Origin: Gammaproteobacteria bacterium
Lineage (GTDB): Bacteria > Pseudomonadota > Gammaproteobacteria > Pseudomonadales > Azotimanducaceae
Direction: 5' to 3'
Assembly: GCA_030432795.1 (NCBI GenBank)
Contig: JAUILW010000128.1
Span: 1 to 8,035, forward strand
DNA: 8,035 nt
Shown here: in pieces, positions 1 to 6,946 of the stretch
Numbering within the stretch: the stretch's first letter is position 1
Layout of the letters: the number at the start of each line of letters is the position of its first letter
Translations under genes and position numbers: made by a program
The notes under the pieces: generated by a model
What the model was told of the DNA's origin: nothing
What the model saw: only the letters and a program-made list of their open reading frames with translations
The model's database searches: none

Positions 1-2
1 CC

Positions 3-206
3 ATCGCTGCGCTTTTCCGCAGCAACACTTTCCGCTACGCCATCGCGCCTTCTCCGGATGGCGGCACGCAGGCGACGCTCACCATGTCCTACGAGCCCCG
101 CGGGCCGATCTCAAACCTGGTGTGTCGCCTCGTGGTAGAGCGGGCGTTCGCGCGTCAGCTCGCGTCGATCGCCCGCAACATGAGAGCCCTCTACGAGAAC
201 AGCTAA
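3..206 (+). CDS. Partial protein, probable SRPBCC-family C-terminus
   Basis: This is the 3' end of a + strand gene whose start lies left of the window. In the frame ending at TAA (204-206) it reads 67 residues without interruption. The visible part has two beta-strand-like stretches (around residues 9-15 and 22-29, the second reading TQATLTMSYEP), then a Gly-Pro turn and a long amphipathic, arginine-rich helix ending ARNMRALYENS. This pattern of strands followed by a long C-terminal helix is typical of SRPBCC/START-like ligand-binding proteins (polyketide cyclase/dehydrase group), which hold hydrophobic ligands in the cytoplasm. That family call is inference from the shape and from remembered relatives; no catalytic motif is visible. 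Its stop codon overlaps the stop of the convergent receptor gene. No T-tract terminator follows, so its transcript probably runs into the antisense strand of the receptor gene. Confidence 0.5.
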   Translation: MAALFRSNTFRYAIAPSPDGGTQATLTMSYEPRGPISNLVCRLVVERAFARQLASIARNMRALYENS

Positions 207-2536
207 CCGCCGAACCGATACGTGAACGAGGCGTACACCGTGCGCGGCCGCGTGGGCTGGCCGAACGTCAGCCCGAATGTAGCGAACGGCGTAGCGGACT
301 CGTAGTACACCTCATCGGTGGCATTGCGCACGCCCAGCGCGATCTCCCAACTGTCATCCGCGGCCATGTAGCGGCCTGAGACGTTCAGGTTGCGGTAGTC
401 GTCGATGAGATTCTCCACCAGGTTTTCCGCCCGGGAGTAGTAGTCATCCTTCATGGCATAGTCCGCGCGCAGGGAGATGCGCGCGCCGCTGGCAAGCGGC
501 ACTTCGTAGCGGGCCATGACCGACAGCGTCCAGTCCGGCGTGTTCGGCAGATCGTTGCGCTTCGAAATCACGACAGTGTTGGAGACCAGCGTACCTTTGA
601 GACCGTCGATTTCATCGTCCAGCAGACCCAGATTGACGCTGAATGATAGGTTCTCGGAGAGCAGCACCGACAACTCTGCCTCGAGCCCCTGAATCGTGGC
701 ATCGCCAAGGTTTTCCTTGGTGGAGCTGGTGGCGACCTGGTCGCTCGAAGCGTTGATCTGCATGTCCTCGTAGTCCATGGAGAACGCAGCCATGTTCAAA
801 CGCATACGCCCGTCCCACAACGTCGATTTCATGCCAAGCTCGTAGTTGGTGACGAATTCAGGGTCGTAGCTCGGCAGTGGCGTCGGTACGACGCCGGTAA
901 AACGCGCTGCGTAGCTGCCGTCGCGGTAGCCCTCCGAGTAGGTGGCATAAAGCATGATGTCGTCGTTCACATCCCACGACAGCGACACCAGCGGTGTGGT
1001 CTCCTCGGTTTCAAGATCACCGAACTGCACGCTCAAGGGGCCGACGCGACGCCGGGTGATCAGGTCGAAGTGCTTGTTGCTCTCGGTGTAGCGCGCGCCG
1101 ACAGTAAGCGTGAGTGCGTCTGTCAGGTCGAAGTTGACCTGACCGAATAGCGCCTGGCTGTCGTTATCGATAAACCGGTCGATGTACTGGAAGAAGAAGT
1201 CGGGCGGTCCGGATAGGGGCGGCGCGAAGGTGATCTGGTTCGGAATCGCCTCGCGACCGTCTTCTTCGAAGTAGTAGGCACCTAAGACGTAGCTCATGCG
1301 GCCATCCATGGCACTGCCGGAAAGCTGTAGCTCATGAGAGGTCTGGTCCTGGACGTATTCGTCGTGGTTGTTGGCAAACAGAATGTACGGCGAGAAATCC
1401 AGATCGTTCACCAACTCGATGTCGAACTCGCGGTAGGAACCGATGTACTTGAGCTCCACCTCGCCGAGCTGCCATGTTGCGGTGAGATTTGCGCCCCAAA
1501 CCTCCACGCTCTGCTCCGCGTCGATCTGCTGACCTGTGCCGTCCACATAGGAGGAATTGGTTTTGTAGGGGTCGCCGGTGTTCCACACCGGGCCATAGCA
1601 CGCCGAATTGGTAGCTTGACCAGCGGCAGTGGTGCAAGAGCCCGGGTCGCCGCTATAGATCAGATTGTGGAAGTTGGAAAACGTCTGTACCGGCCCACTC
1701 TGCGTGATAGCACTGCCGTTGAAGGTGCTGATGCCGCCGATCGGGGTAATGGCGCCCGGCGTCTCTTCAGACTTGGAGTAGTCGGCGGCAAAGTCGATGG
1801 AGAAGTTGTCGCTCACGTCGAAGCGAAACCGTCCCCGTGCGCCCCAGATATCGTCGCTGCCAAGATCCAGATCGTCGTGTTGCAGAGCTTCAACGTAGCC
1901 ATCGCGCTCGCGCACGAAGGCGCTGATGCGACCCGCCGCGCGGTCGCCCATGGGGAAGTTGAGCGTGCCACCCAACTCCCGGTAGCCCTCGTCGCCCACG
2001 GAGAGCTGTACGTGGCCGGAGAGGGTATCGTCCGGAGTTTTGGAAACGATGTTCACCGCACCGCCGATAGTGTTGCGGCCGAACAACGTGCCCTGAGGCC
2101 CGCGTAGTACTTCCACACGCTCGATGTCCACCAGGTCGAACACGCTGCCGATGTTACGGCCCATGTACACGCCATCGAGGTAGATGCCCACCGCCGGGTC
2201 TTCTACCGGAATGAAGTCGTTCTGGCCCATACCGCGGATGAACACCACCGGGGACTTTACGCCGCTGGTGCCGCCGGCGGCTTCGAAATGCACATTGGGC
2301 ACCGTTTTGCCGATGGCATCGATCTTCAGGCCGCCCTGCTCCAGCAGCGCTTCACCCGTCATCACCGATACCGCCACCGGCACGGACTGCAGGCTCTCTT
2401 CTTTACGGCGCGCGGTAACGACGATCTCTTCCAGCGCCAGCGCGCTGCCCGACTCCGCCGCCAGAACCGGCGCGCTTACGCCTGCTGTACCGGCAGCAGC
2501 CCATGCGGCCAGGAGGCCGACCCGAAACTTGCCCAT
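203..2536 (-). CDS. TonB-dependent outer-membrane receptor
   Basis: This 777-residue protein is a TonB-dependent receptor, a 22-strand outer-membrane barrel with an N-terminal plug that imports a ligand using energy from TonB-ExbB-ExbD. Residues 1-27 form a signal peptide with a hydrophobic core (VGLLAAWAAAGTAG) and a likely cleavage near VLAA-ES. A TonB box, EEIVVTA, lies at 36-42. The plug follows to about residue 170 and carries the family motifs VFIRGMGQ, VGIYLDGVYMGR, VEVLRGPQGTLFGRN and GGAVNIVSKTP. The rest is a barrel of alternating strands ending in YASFTYRFGG. Cysteines 301 and 313 sit close together in a probable extracellular loop and could form a disulfide. The length is usual for the family. 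ATG at 2534-2536 is chosen because it gives the signal peptide and has a ribosome-binding site. The ligand cannot be read from sequence: siderophores, oligosaccharides or hydrophobic compounds are all possible in this subfamily. No siderophore or polysaccharide genes are adjacent. Confidence 0.95.
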   Translation of the reverse strand: MGKFRVGLLAAWAAAGTAGVSAPVLAAESGSALALEEIVVTARRKEESLQSVPVAVSVMTGEALLEQGGLKIDAIGKTVPNVHFEAAGGTSGVKSPVVFIRGMGQNDFIPVEDPAVGIYLDGVYMGRNIGSVFDLVDIERVEVLRGPQGTLFGRNTIGGAVNIVSKTPDDTLSGHVQLSVGDEGYRELGGTLNFPMGDRAAGRISAFVRERDGYVEALQHDDLDLGSDDIWGARGRFRFDVSDNFSIDFAADYSKSEETPGAITPIGGISTFNGSAITQSGPVQTFSNFHNLIYSGDPGSCTTAAGQATNSACYGPVWNTGDPYKTNSSYVDGTGQQIDAEQSVEVWGANLTATWQLGEVELKYIGSYREFDIELVNDLDFSPYILFANNHDEYVQDQTSHELQLSGSAMDGRMSYVLGAYYFEEDGREAIPNQITFAPPLSGPPDFFFQYIDRFIDNDSQALFGQVNFDLTDALTLTVGARYTESNKHFDLITRRRVGPLSVQFGDLETEETTPLVSLSWDVNDDIMLYATYSEGYRDGSYAARFTGVVPTPLPSYDPEFVTNYELGMKSTLWDGRMRLNMAAFSMDYEDMQINASSDQVATSSTKENLGDATIQGLEAELSVLLSENLSFSVNLGLLDDEIDGLKGTLVSNTVVISKRNDLPNTPDWTLSVMARYEVPLASGARISLRADYAMKDDYYSRAENLVENLIDDYRNLNVSGRYMAADDSWEIALGVRNATDEVYYESATPFATFGLTFGQPTRPRTVYASFTYRFGG

Positions 2537-2543
2537 GCGAATT

Positions 2544-2549
2544 CTCCCC
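2544..2549 (-). promoter_or_regulatory. Ribosome-binding site of the TonB-dependent receptor
   Basis: On the minus strand GGGGAG stands 7 bases before the ATG at 2536-2534. It is a good Shine-Dalgarno match and supports this start codon for the receptor. Confidence 0.7.
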
Positions 2550-2585
2550 GATGTATGGAACGCCGCCGGATCCCTACTCCCGACG

Positions 2586-2608
2586 AACGGTCAATATCAT
2601 AGACCGTT
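2586..2608. promoter_or_regulatory. Candidate operator palindrome upstream of the receptor gene
   Basis: AACGGTC (2586-2592) and GACCGTT (2602-2608) form a perfect 7-bp inverted repeat around a 9-bp AT-rich centre. Two further pairs match inside the centre (2594/2600 and 2595/2599), giving 9 of 11 positions symmetrical over 23 bp. The palindrome covers the proposed -10 box of the receptor promoter, where a bound repressor would block transcription. It does not resemble a Fur box. A dimeric regulator such as a TetR-type repressor is a reasonable guess, but no regulator gene is in the window. Confidence 0.5.
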
Positions 2609-2625
2609 TAGAATTCGCCTGTAAG
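2596..2625 (-). promoter_or_regulatory. Putative sigma-70 promoter of the receptor gene
   Basis: Read on the minus strand, CTTACA (2625-2620, 4 of 6 to TTGACA) is separated by 18 bases from TATGAT (2601-2596, 5 of 6 to TATAAT). Transcription would begin near 2589, leaving a leader of about 50 bases before the ATG. This is the only AT-rich patch in the 109-bp gap between aceF and the receptor gene. The match is by eye and the -35 box is weak. Confidence 0.45.
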
Positions 2626-2645
2626 ACCCCGCGTTAAAGCCTCCC

Positions 2646-4259
2646 TCAAAGCAGGGCCCTGCGCAGATCCGAGATGGTCTGACACAGCTCGGTCATGAAG
2701 CGGCCGGCCTCCGCGCCGTTGATCGCCCGATGGTCGTAGCTCAGAGACAGCGGCAGCATGCTGCGCGGCGTGAACTCCGCGCCGTTCCAGACGGGTTTGG
2801 TGGCCATGCGGCCAACCCCAAGGATCGCCACCTCCGGTGCGTTGACGATGGGCGTGAAGCCGGTGCCGCCGATGGCGCCGAGGCTCGAGATGCTGAAGGT
2901 GCCGCCCTGCAGGTCACCCATGCCGAGCTTGCCGTTGCGGGCCTTGTCAGCCAGTTCGGCAATCTCCTCCGATAGCTCCCAGATGCCTTTCTGATCTGCA
3001 TCACGCACCACCGGCACCACCAGGCCCTGCTCGGTGTCCACCGCCAGGCCAATGTGGTAGTAGCGCTTGAGGATGAAATTCTCGTTGCCGGCATCGAGCG
3101 AGGCGTTGAACCGCGGGTGTTGTTTCAACAGCTGACAGCAGGCCTTCACCAGAAAAGCCAGCGGCGTCACTTTGATGCCGCGCCGTTCTGCCTCTGCCTT
3201 GAGTCCCTTGCGGAACGCCTCGAGATCGGTGACATCGGCCTCATCCTGCTGGGTGACATGCGGCACGTTCAGCCAACTACGATGCAGGTTTTCTGCTCCG
3301 ACGCGCCGGATGCGGGTAAGCGGCTCGACTTCCACCGGCCCGAAGCGCGAGAAGTCCTGCGCCGGGATCGGCGGTATACCGCTGCCGCCGCCGGCAGCGC
3401 TGGGCGTCTGCATGCGCGACTTCACGTGCGCTTTGACGTCGTCTTTGGTGATGCGGCCGCGACTGCCGGTGCCTTTCACCCCGGCAAGATCTACACCAAG
3501 CTCGCGGGCCAACCGGCGCACCGCCGGGCCAGCGTATACGGACTTGTTGCGCTCGGCAGGCGCAGACGACGGCGGTTTCGGGGTCTGCGCTTCTACCGGT
3601 TTGGACGGCGTCTCAGCCGCGGGGGCTGTTTCCCGAGGCGGCGGTGCCGCCTGCATCTGCTCAGCAGGTGGTGCTTCGCCGCCAGCAGTTTCCAAACGCA
3701 ACAACAGCGAGCCGGTCTGCACCGGCATGTCGACGCTGACCAGCACCTCTTTGACCGTGCCGGCATGGGGCGAGGGAATTTCCATGGACGCCTTGTCAGA
3801 CTCCACCACCACCAACAGATCGTCCTCCGCCACCGTGTCACCAGCCTGCACCGCCACCTCGATGACCACCACGTCACTGGCATCGCCAATGTCCGGTACC
3901 AAGACATCGATGACCGCAGCTTGCGCTTGCGAAGCAGCGGGCGCCTGCTCAATCGGGGGCGGGGTTTCGTCTGCTGGAGACGTATCCTGGACCGGCGCTG
4001 AAGGCTCTTCTGGCGCTGAAGGCTCCGCTGCACCTTCCAGCACAATCAGCAGATCACCCTGGCGGACGGTGTCGCCTACCGCGACAGACACCGACGCCAC
4101 CGTACCGGCAGCGGTGGCCGGCACCTCCATGGACGCTTTGTCCGACTCGATGACCACCACTGGGTCATCGACCGCCACGACGTCGCCGGCGGCGACGCAG
4201 AGCTCGATTACTTCCACCTCATCGACGTCGCCGATATCGGGTACGCGAATTTCCGTCAC
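2646..4259 (-). CDS. aceF: Pyruvate dehydrogenase E2, dihydrolipoamide acetyltransferase
   Basis: E2 is the core of the pyruvate dehydrogenase complex. It accepts the acetyl group from E1 on swinging lipoyl arms and transfers it to CoA. The 537-residue protein has two lipoyl domains (about 3-76 and 117-191), each with the modification motif ESDKASME; the lipoylated lysines are K41 and K156. Ala/Pro/Glu-rich linkers follow each domain. A peripheral subunit-binding domain lies at about 242-279 (AGPAVRRLARELGVD, then GTGSRGRITKDDV). The catalytic domain fills about 310-537 and ends with YDHRAINGAEAGRF, where H510 is the catalytic histidine and N514 sits where many E2s have Asp. Enterobacterial AceF has three lipoyl domains, so this form is shorter. 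The start is GTG at 4259-4257: it begins directly before the first lipoyl strand, lies 7 bases after the aceE stop and has GAGG 5 bases upstream. The same reading frame stays open to an ATG at 4451, but that region is aceE C-terminal coding sequence. Confidence 0.96.
   Translation of the reverse strand: MTEIRVPDIGDVDEVEVIELCVAAGDVVAVDDPVVVIESDKASMEVPATAAGTVASVSVAVGDTVRQGDLLIVLEGAAEPSAPEEPSAPVQDTSPADETPPPIEQAPAASQAQAAVIDVLVPDIGDASDVVVIEVAVQAGDTVAEDDLLVVVESDKASMEIPSPHAGTVKEVLVSVDMPVQTGSLLLRLETAGGEAPPAEQMQAAPPPRETAPAAETPSKPVEAQTPKPPSSAPAERNKSVYAGPAVRRLARELGVDLAGVKGTGSRGRITKDDVKAHVKSRMQTPSAAGGGSGIPPIPAQDFSRFGPVEVEPLTRIRRVGAENLHRSWLNVPHVTQQDEADVTDLEAFRKGLKAEAERRGIKVTPLAFLVKACCQLLKQHPRFNASLDAGNENFILKRYYHIGLAVDTEQGLVVPVVRDADQKGIWELSEEIAELADKARNGKLGMGDLQGGTFSISSLGAIGGTGFTPIVNAPEVAILGVGRMATKPVWNGAEFTPRSMLPLSLSYDHRAINGAEAGRFMTELCQTISDLRRALL
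3994..4029. repeat. Two 18-bp tandem repeats in the first interdomain linker of aceF
   Basis: Units 3994-4011 and 4012-4029 share their first 14 bases (GGCGCTGAAGGCTC). They encode a duplicated six-residue linker unit, EPSAPE then EPSAPV, just after the first lipoyl domain. Flexible Ala/Pro linkers of E2 proteins often grow or shrink this way. It is a local in-frame duplication, not a mobile element. Confidence 0.6.
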
Positions 4260-4264
4260 AAGCG

Positions 4265-4268
4265 CCTC
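4265..4268 (-). promoter_or_regulatory. Ribosome-binding site of aceF, overlapping the aceE stop
   Basis: GAGG on the minus strand overlaps the aceE stop codon TGA (4269-4267) and stands 5 bases before the GTG start of aceF. This decides the GTG start and suggests that ribosomes finishing aceE help initiate aceF. Confidence 0.6.
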
Positions 4269-6942
4269 ACACCAGCCTGGGGTTTGATTTATCGGGATCG
4301 ATGCCCAGATCGTCCCGCGCCTTGCGCACCACATCGGAGGAGATCTTCTGCTGCGCGGCCAGTGTGGACAACGTTGCCAACACCACATAGCGGCGATCCA
4401 CCTCAAAGAAGTCGCGCAGCTTCTCGCGCGTATCGCTGCGGCCGAAGCCATCGGTGCCCAGCACCTTGAACGGTGCTGACAGATACGGGCGCACCTGCTC
4501 GGCGTAGGCCTTCATGTAGTCCGTTGAGGCAATGATCGGCGCATCGCCCGCAAGGCATTCGGCGACGTAGGGTACGCGCGGTTCCGCTTCCGGGTGCAAC
4601 AGGTTCCAACGATCAGCGTCCTGGCCGTCGCGGGCGAGCTCGTTGAAGCTGGTCACGCTCCACACCTCAACCATAAGACCATGCTCGGCGTTCAACATCT
4701 GTGCCGCCGCTTCCACCTCGCGCAGGATGGTGCCGCTACCAAGCAGCCGCACGGTCTGACCGCCCTCCCCCACCGTGCGCAGCCGATACATCCCGCGACG
4801 AATACCTTCCTCGGCGCCCTCCGGCATCTCCGGATGCTCGTAGTTTTCGTTCATCACCGTGATGTAGTAGTAGACGCTCTCCTTCTCGCCATACATACGG
4901 CGCAAGCCGTCCTGCACGATCACCGCAAGCTCATAGGCATAGCAAGGGTCGTACGCAATACAGTTGGGAATGGTGCTCGCAAGGATGTGCGAGTGGCCAT
5001 CCTGGTGCTGCAGCCCTTCGCCGTTCAGCGTGGTGCGTCCTGCGGTGCCACCGAGCAGAAAGCCGCGCGCGCGCAAGTCTCCTGCCGCCCAGGCCAGATC
5101 ACCGACCCGCTGAAAGCCGAACATCGAGTAGTAGATGTAGAAAGGGATGAGCGTGTAGCGGTGTGTCGTGTAGGACGTGGCCGCTGCCAGCCAGCCTGCC
5201 ATGGCACCCGCTTCGTTGATGCCCTCTTCAAGCACCTGGCCGTCGTGGCTTTCCCGGTAGGCGGCGATCTCGTCGGAATCTTCCGGCTCGTAGAGCTGCC
5301 CTTTGGAGGAGTAGATTCCAAGCGCTCGGAACATACCCTCCATGCCGAAGGTACGCGCCTCGTCCGGCACGATGGGAACCACCCGCTTGCCGATGTTCTT
5401 ATCCCGCACCAGCGTCGATAACATTCGCACGAACGCCATGGTCGTGGAGATCTTACGCTCACCGGTGCCTTTGAGTTGTGCGGCGAAGGCATCCAGCTCC
5501 GGCACGGTGAGTTCCGTCCGGTCCACCATCCGCTTGGGGATTGGGCCGCCGAGGTTCTGCCGCTGCCGCCGCATGTACACCATCTCTGGTGAGTCGTCCG
5601 GGGGCTTGTAATAGGGCACCTGCTCGACCTGCGAATCGGACAGCGGGATATCGAAGCGGTCGCGAAAGTGCTTGAGTTCGTCCACCGACAGCTTCTTCAC
5701 CGAGTGCGTGTCGTTCTCCGCTTCGCCGGCCTCACCCATACCGTAGCCTTTGACGGTTTTAGCGAGAATCACGGTGGGCTGGCCGGTGTGGTGCACCGCG
5801 GCGTGATAGGCGGCGTACACTTTGTAAGGATCGTGGCCGCCGCGATTCAGGCGGTAGATATCCTTGTCAGAAAGATTGGACACCATCTCCAGAAGCTCTG
5901 GGTCCTGGCCGAAGAAATGCTCGCGCACGTACGCACCGCCGTGGGCTTTGAAGTTCTGATACTCGCCGTCCACGGTTTCGTCCATGCGCTGCTGCATGAT
6001 GCCGGCGGTGTCCTTGGCGAACAGCGGGTCCCACAAGCGTCCCCACACCACCTTGATGACGTTCCAGCCGGCACCGCGGAAGTTACCTTCCAGCTCCTGG
6101 ATGATCTTGCCGTTGCCGCGCACCGGGCCGTCCAGCCGCTGCAGGTTGCAGTTCACCACGAAGATCAGATTGTCGAGCCGCTCGCGGCCGGCCAGGGCCA
6201 GCGCGCCAAGCGACTCCGGCTCGTCGCACTCGCCGTCGCCGAGAAATGCCCAAACCTTGCGATCGCCCATGGGTACGAGGCCGCGGGCGTCGAGGTACTT
6301 CATCACGTGCGCCTGATAGATTGCCTGCAACGGGCCGAGGCCCATGGACACGGTAGGAAACTGCCAGTACTCCGGCATGAGCCAGGGGTGCGGGTAGGAG
6401 GAAAGGCCGTTGCCATCCACCTCGCGTCGGAAGTTGTCGAGCTGCTCCTCACTGAGTCGGCCTTCCAGAAATGAGCGGGCATATACCCCAGGCGCACCGT
6501 GGCCCTGAAAATAGATCAGGTCTCCCGCCGGTGTGTCATCGGCGCGGTCCGAAGGCCCGCGAAAGAAGTAATTAAAGCCCACATCGTAGAGTGTGGCGGA
6601 CGAGGAAAACGTGGAGATGTGGCCACCCAGATCACCTTCACGCTGGTTGGCGCGCACCACCATGGCCAGCGCATTCCAGCGGATCAGGCTTCTGATACGC
6701 CGCTCCATGAACAGATCCCCCGGCATGAACGCTTCCTGGCTCGAGGGAATGGTGTTCCGGTAGGGCGTGGTGATCGTGTACGGCAGCGACGCGCCGGTTT
6801 TGGTCAAACGCGCACTCAGGCGCTGCAGCAGAAAGTTGACGCGGTCGATACCCTGGTTTTCGAGCACATGCTCGAGCGCGTCCAGCCATTCCTGAGTCTC
6901 TTCCGGGTCCGAGTCCTTCGCACCCTCTCGCTTGCTGCTCAA
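4267..6942 (-). CDS. aceE: Pyruvate dehydrogenase E1 component, homodimeric AceE type
   Basis: E1 uses thiamine diphosphate to decarboxylate pyruvate and reductively acetylate the lipoyl arms of E2. The 891 residues are close to the 887 of E. coli AceE, and the sequence follows it from the N-terminal DPEETQEWLDALE to the terminal NPRLV. Visible family landmarks are GGHISTFSSSATLYDVGFN (H108), YFQGHGAPGVYARSFLEGRL (H148) and SSYPHPWLMPEYWQFPTVSM. The thiamine diphosphate/Mg motif GDGECDEPES is at 235-244, with the following NCNLQRLDGPV at 264-274. EEGINEAGA carries E573, which matches the essential cofactor-activating glutamate, and GEGLQHQDGHSH contains H646. The start is TTG at 6942-6940, preceded by AAGGAG at 7 bases. 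It places the conserved N-terminus near residue 12, whereas the ATG at 7002 would add 20 residues lying within the kinase gene. aceF follows after 7 bases. The E. coli neighbours pdhR (upstream) and lpd (downstream) are not beside it here. Confidence 0.97.
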   Translation of the reverse strand: MSSKREGAKDSDPEETQEWLDALEHVLENQGIDRVNFLLQRLSARLTKTGASLPYTITTPYRNTIPSSQEAFMPGDLFMERRIRSLIRWNALAMVVRANQREGDLGGHISTFSSSATLYDVGFNYFFRGPSDRADDTPAGDLIYFQGHGAPGVYARSFLEGRLSEEQLDNFRREVDGNGLSSYPHPWLMPEYWQFPTVSMGLGPLQAIYQAHVMKYLDARGLVPMGDRKVWAFLGDGECDEPESLGALALAGRERLDNLIFVVNCNLQRLDGPVRGNGKIIQELEGNFRGAGWNVIKVVWGRLWDPLFAKDTAGIMQQRMDETVDGEYQNFKAHGGAYVREHFFGQDPELLEMVSNLSDKDIYRLNRGGHDPYKVYAAYHAAVHHTGQPTVILAKTVKGYGMGEAGEAENDTHSVKKLSVDELKHFRDRFDIPLSDSQVEQVPYYKPPDDSPEMVYMRRQRQNLGGPIPKRMVDRTELTVPELDAFAAQLKGTGERKISTTMAFVRMLSTLVRDKNIGKRVVPIVPDEARTFGMEGMFRALGIYSSKGQLYEPEDSDEIAAYRESHDGQVLEEGINEAGAMAGWLAAATSYTTHRYTLIPFYIYYSMFGFQRVGDLAWAAGDLRARGFLLGGTAGRTTLNGEGLQHQDGHSHILASTIPNCIAYDPCYAYELAVIVQDGLRRMYGEKESVYYYITVMNENYEHPEMPEGAEEGIRRGMYRLRTVGEGGQTVRLLGSGTILREVEAAAQMLNAEHGLMVEVWSVTSFNELARDGQDADRWNLLHPEAEPRVPYVAECLAGDAPIIASTDYMKAYAEQVRPYLSAPFKVLGTDGFGRSDTREKLRDFFEVDRRYVVLATLSTLAAQQKISSDVVRKARDDLGIDPDKSNPRLV

Positions 6943-6946
6943 TCGA

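Noticed and set aside
254..274. Inverted repeat GGGCTG-N9-CAGCCC near the convergent gene ends
   Set aside because: A 6-bp stem with a 9-base loop but no T-tract on either strand, and it lies in conserved receptor coding sequence; not enough for a terminator.
1334..2107. 257-codon + strand open frame opposite the receptor gene
   Set aside because: It is fully antisense to conserved plug and barrel coding sequence, and its product resembles no family I know.
2537..2618. GCGAATTC (2537-2544) and GAATTCGC (2611-2618), an 8-bp inverted repeat 66 bases apart
   Set aside because: The outer copy lies upstream of the proposed transcription start, so no RNA hairpin would form, and each copy holds a palindromic GAATTC; likely coincidence.
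2651..2662. 12-bp perfect palindrome GCAGGGCCCTGC at the end of aceF
   Set aside because: It is inside the last codons of aceF, has no loop and no following T-tract, so it is not a terminator; chance in GC-rich DNA is sufficient.
3054..4287. Long + strand open frames (315 and 371 codons) opposite aceF
   Set aside because: They lie antisense to a certain E2 gene, give low-complexity Arg-, Thr- and Ser-rich products with no recognisable domain, and arise from the GC-rich codon use of aceF.
4594..6474. Two + strand open frames (275 and 268 codons) opposite aceE
   Set aside because: The opposite strand encodes AceE with conserved motifs throughout both ranges; the His/Val/Ala-rich products are frame shadows.
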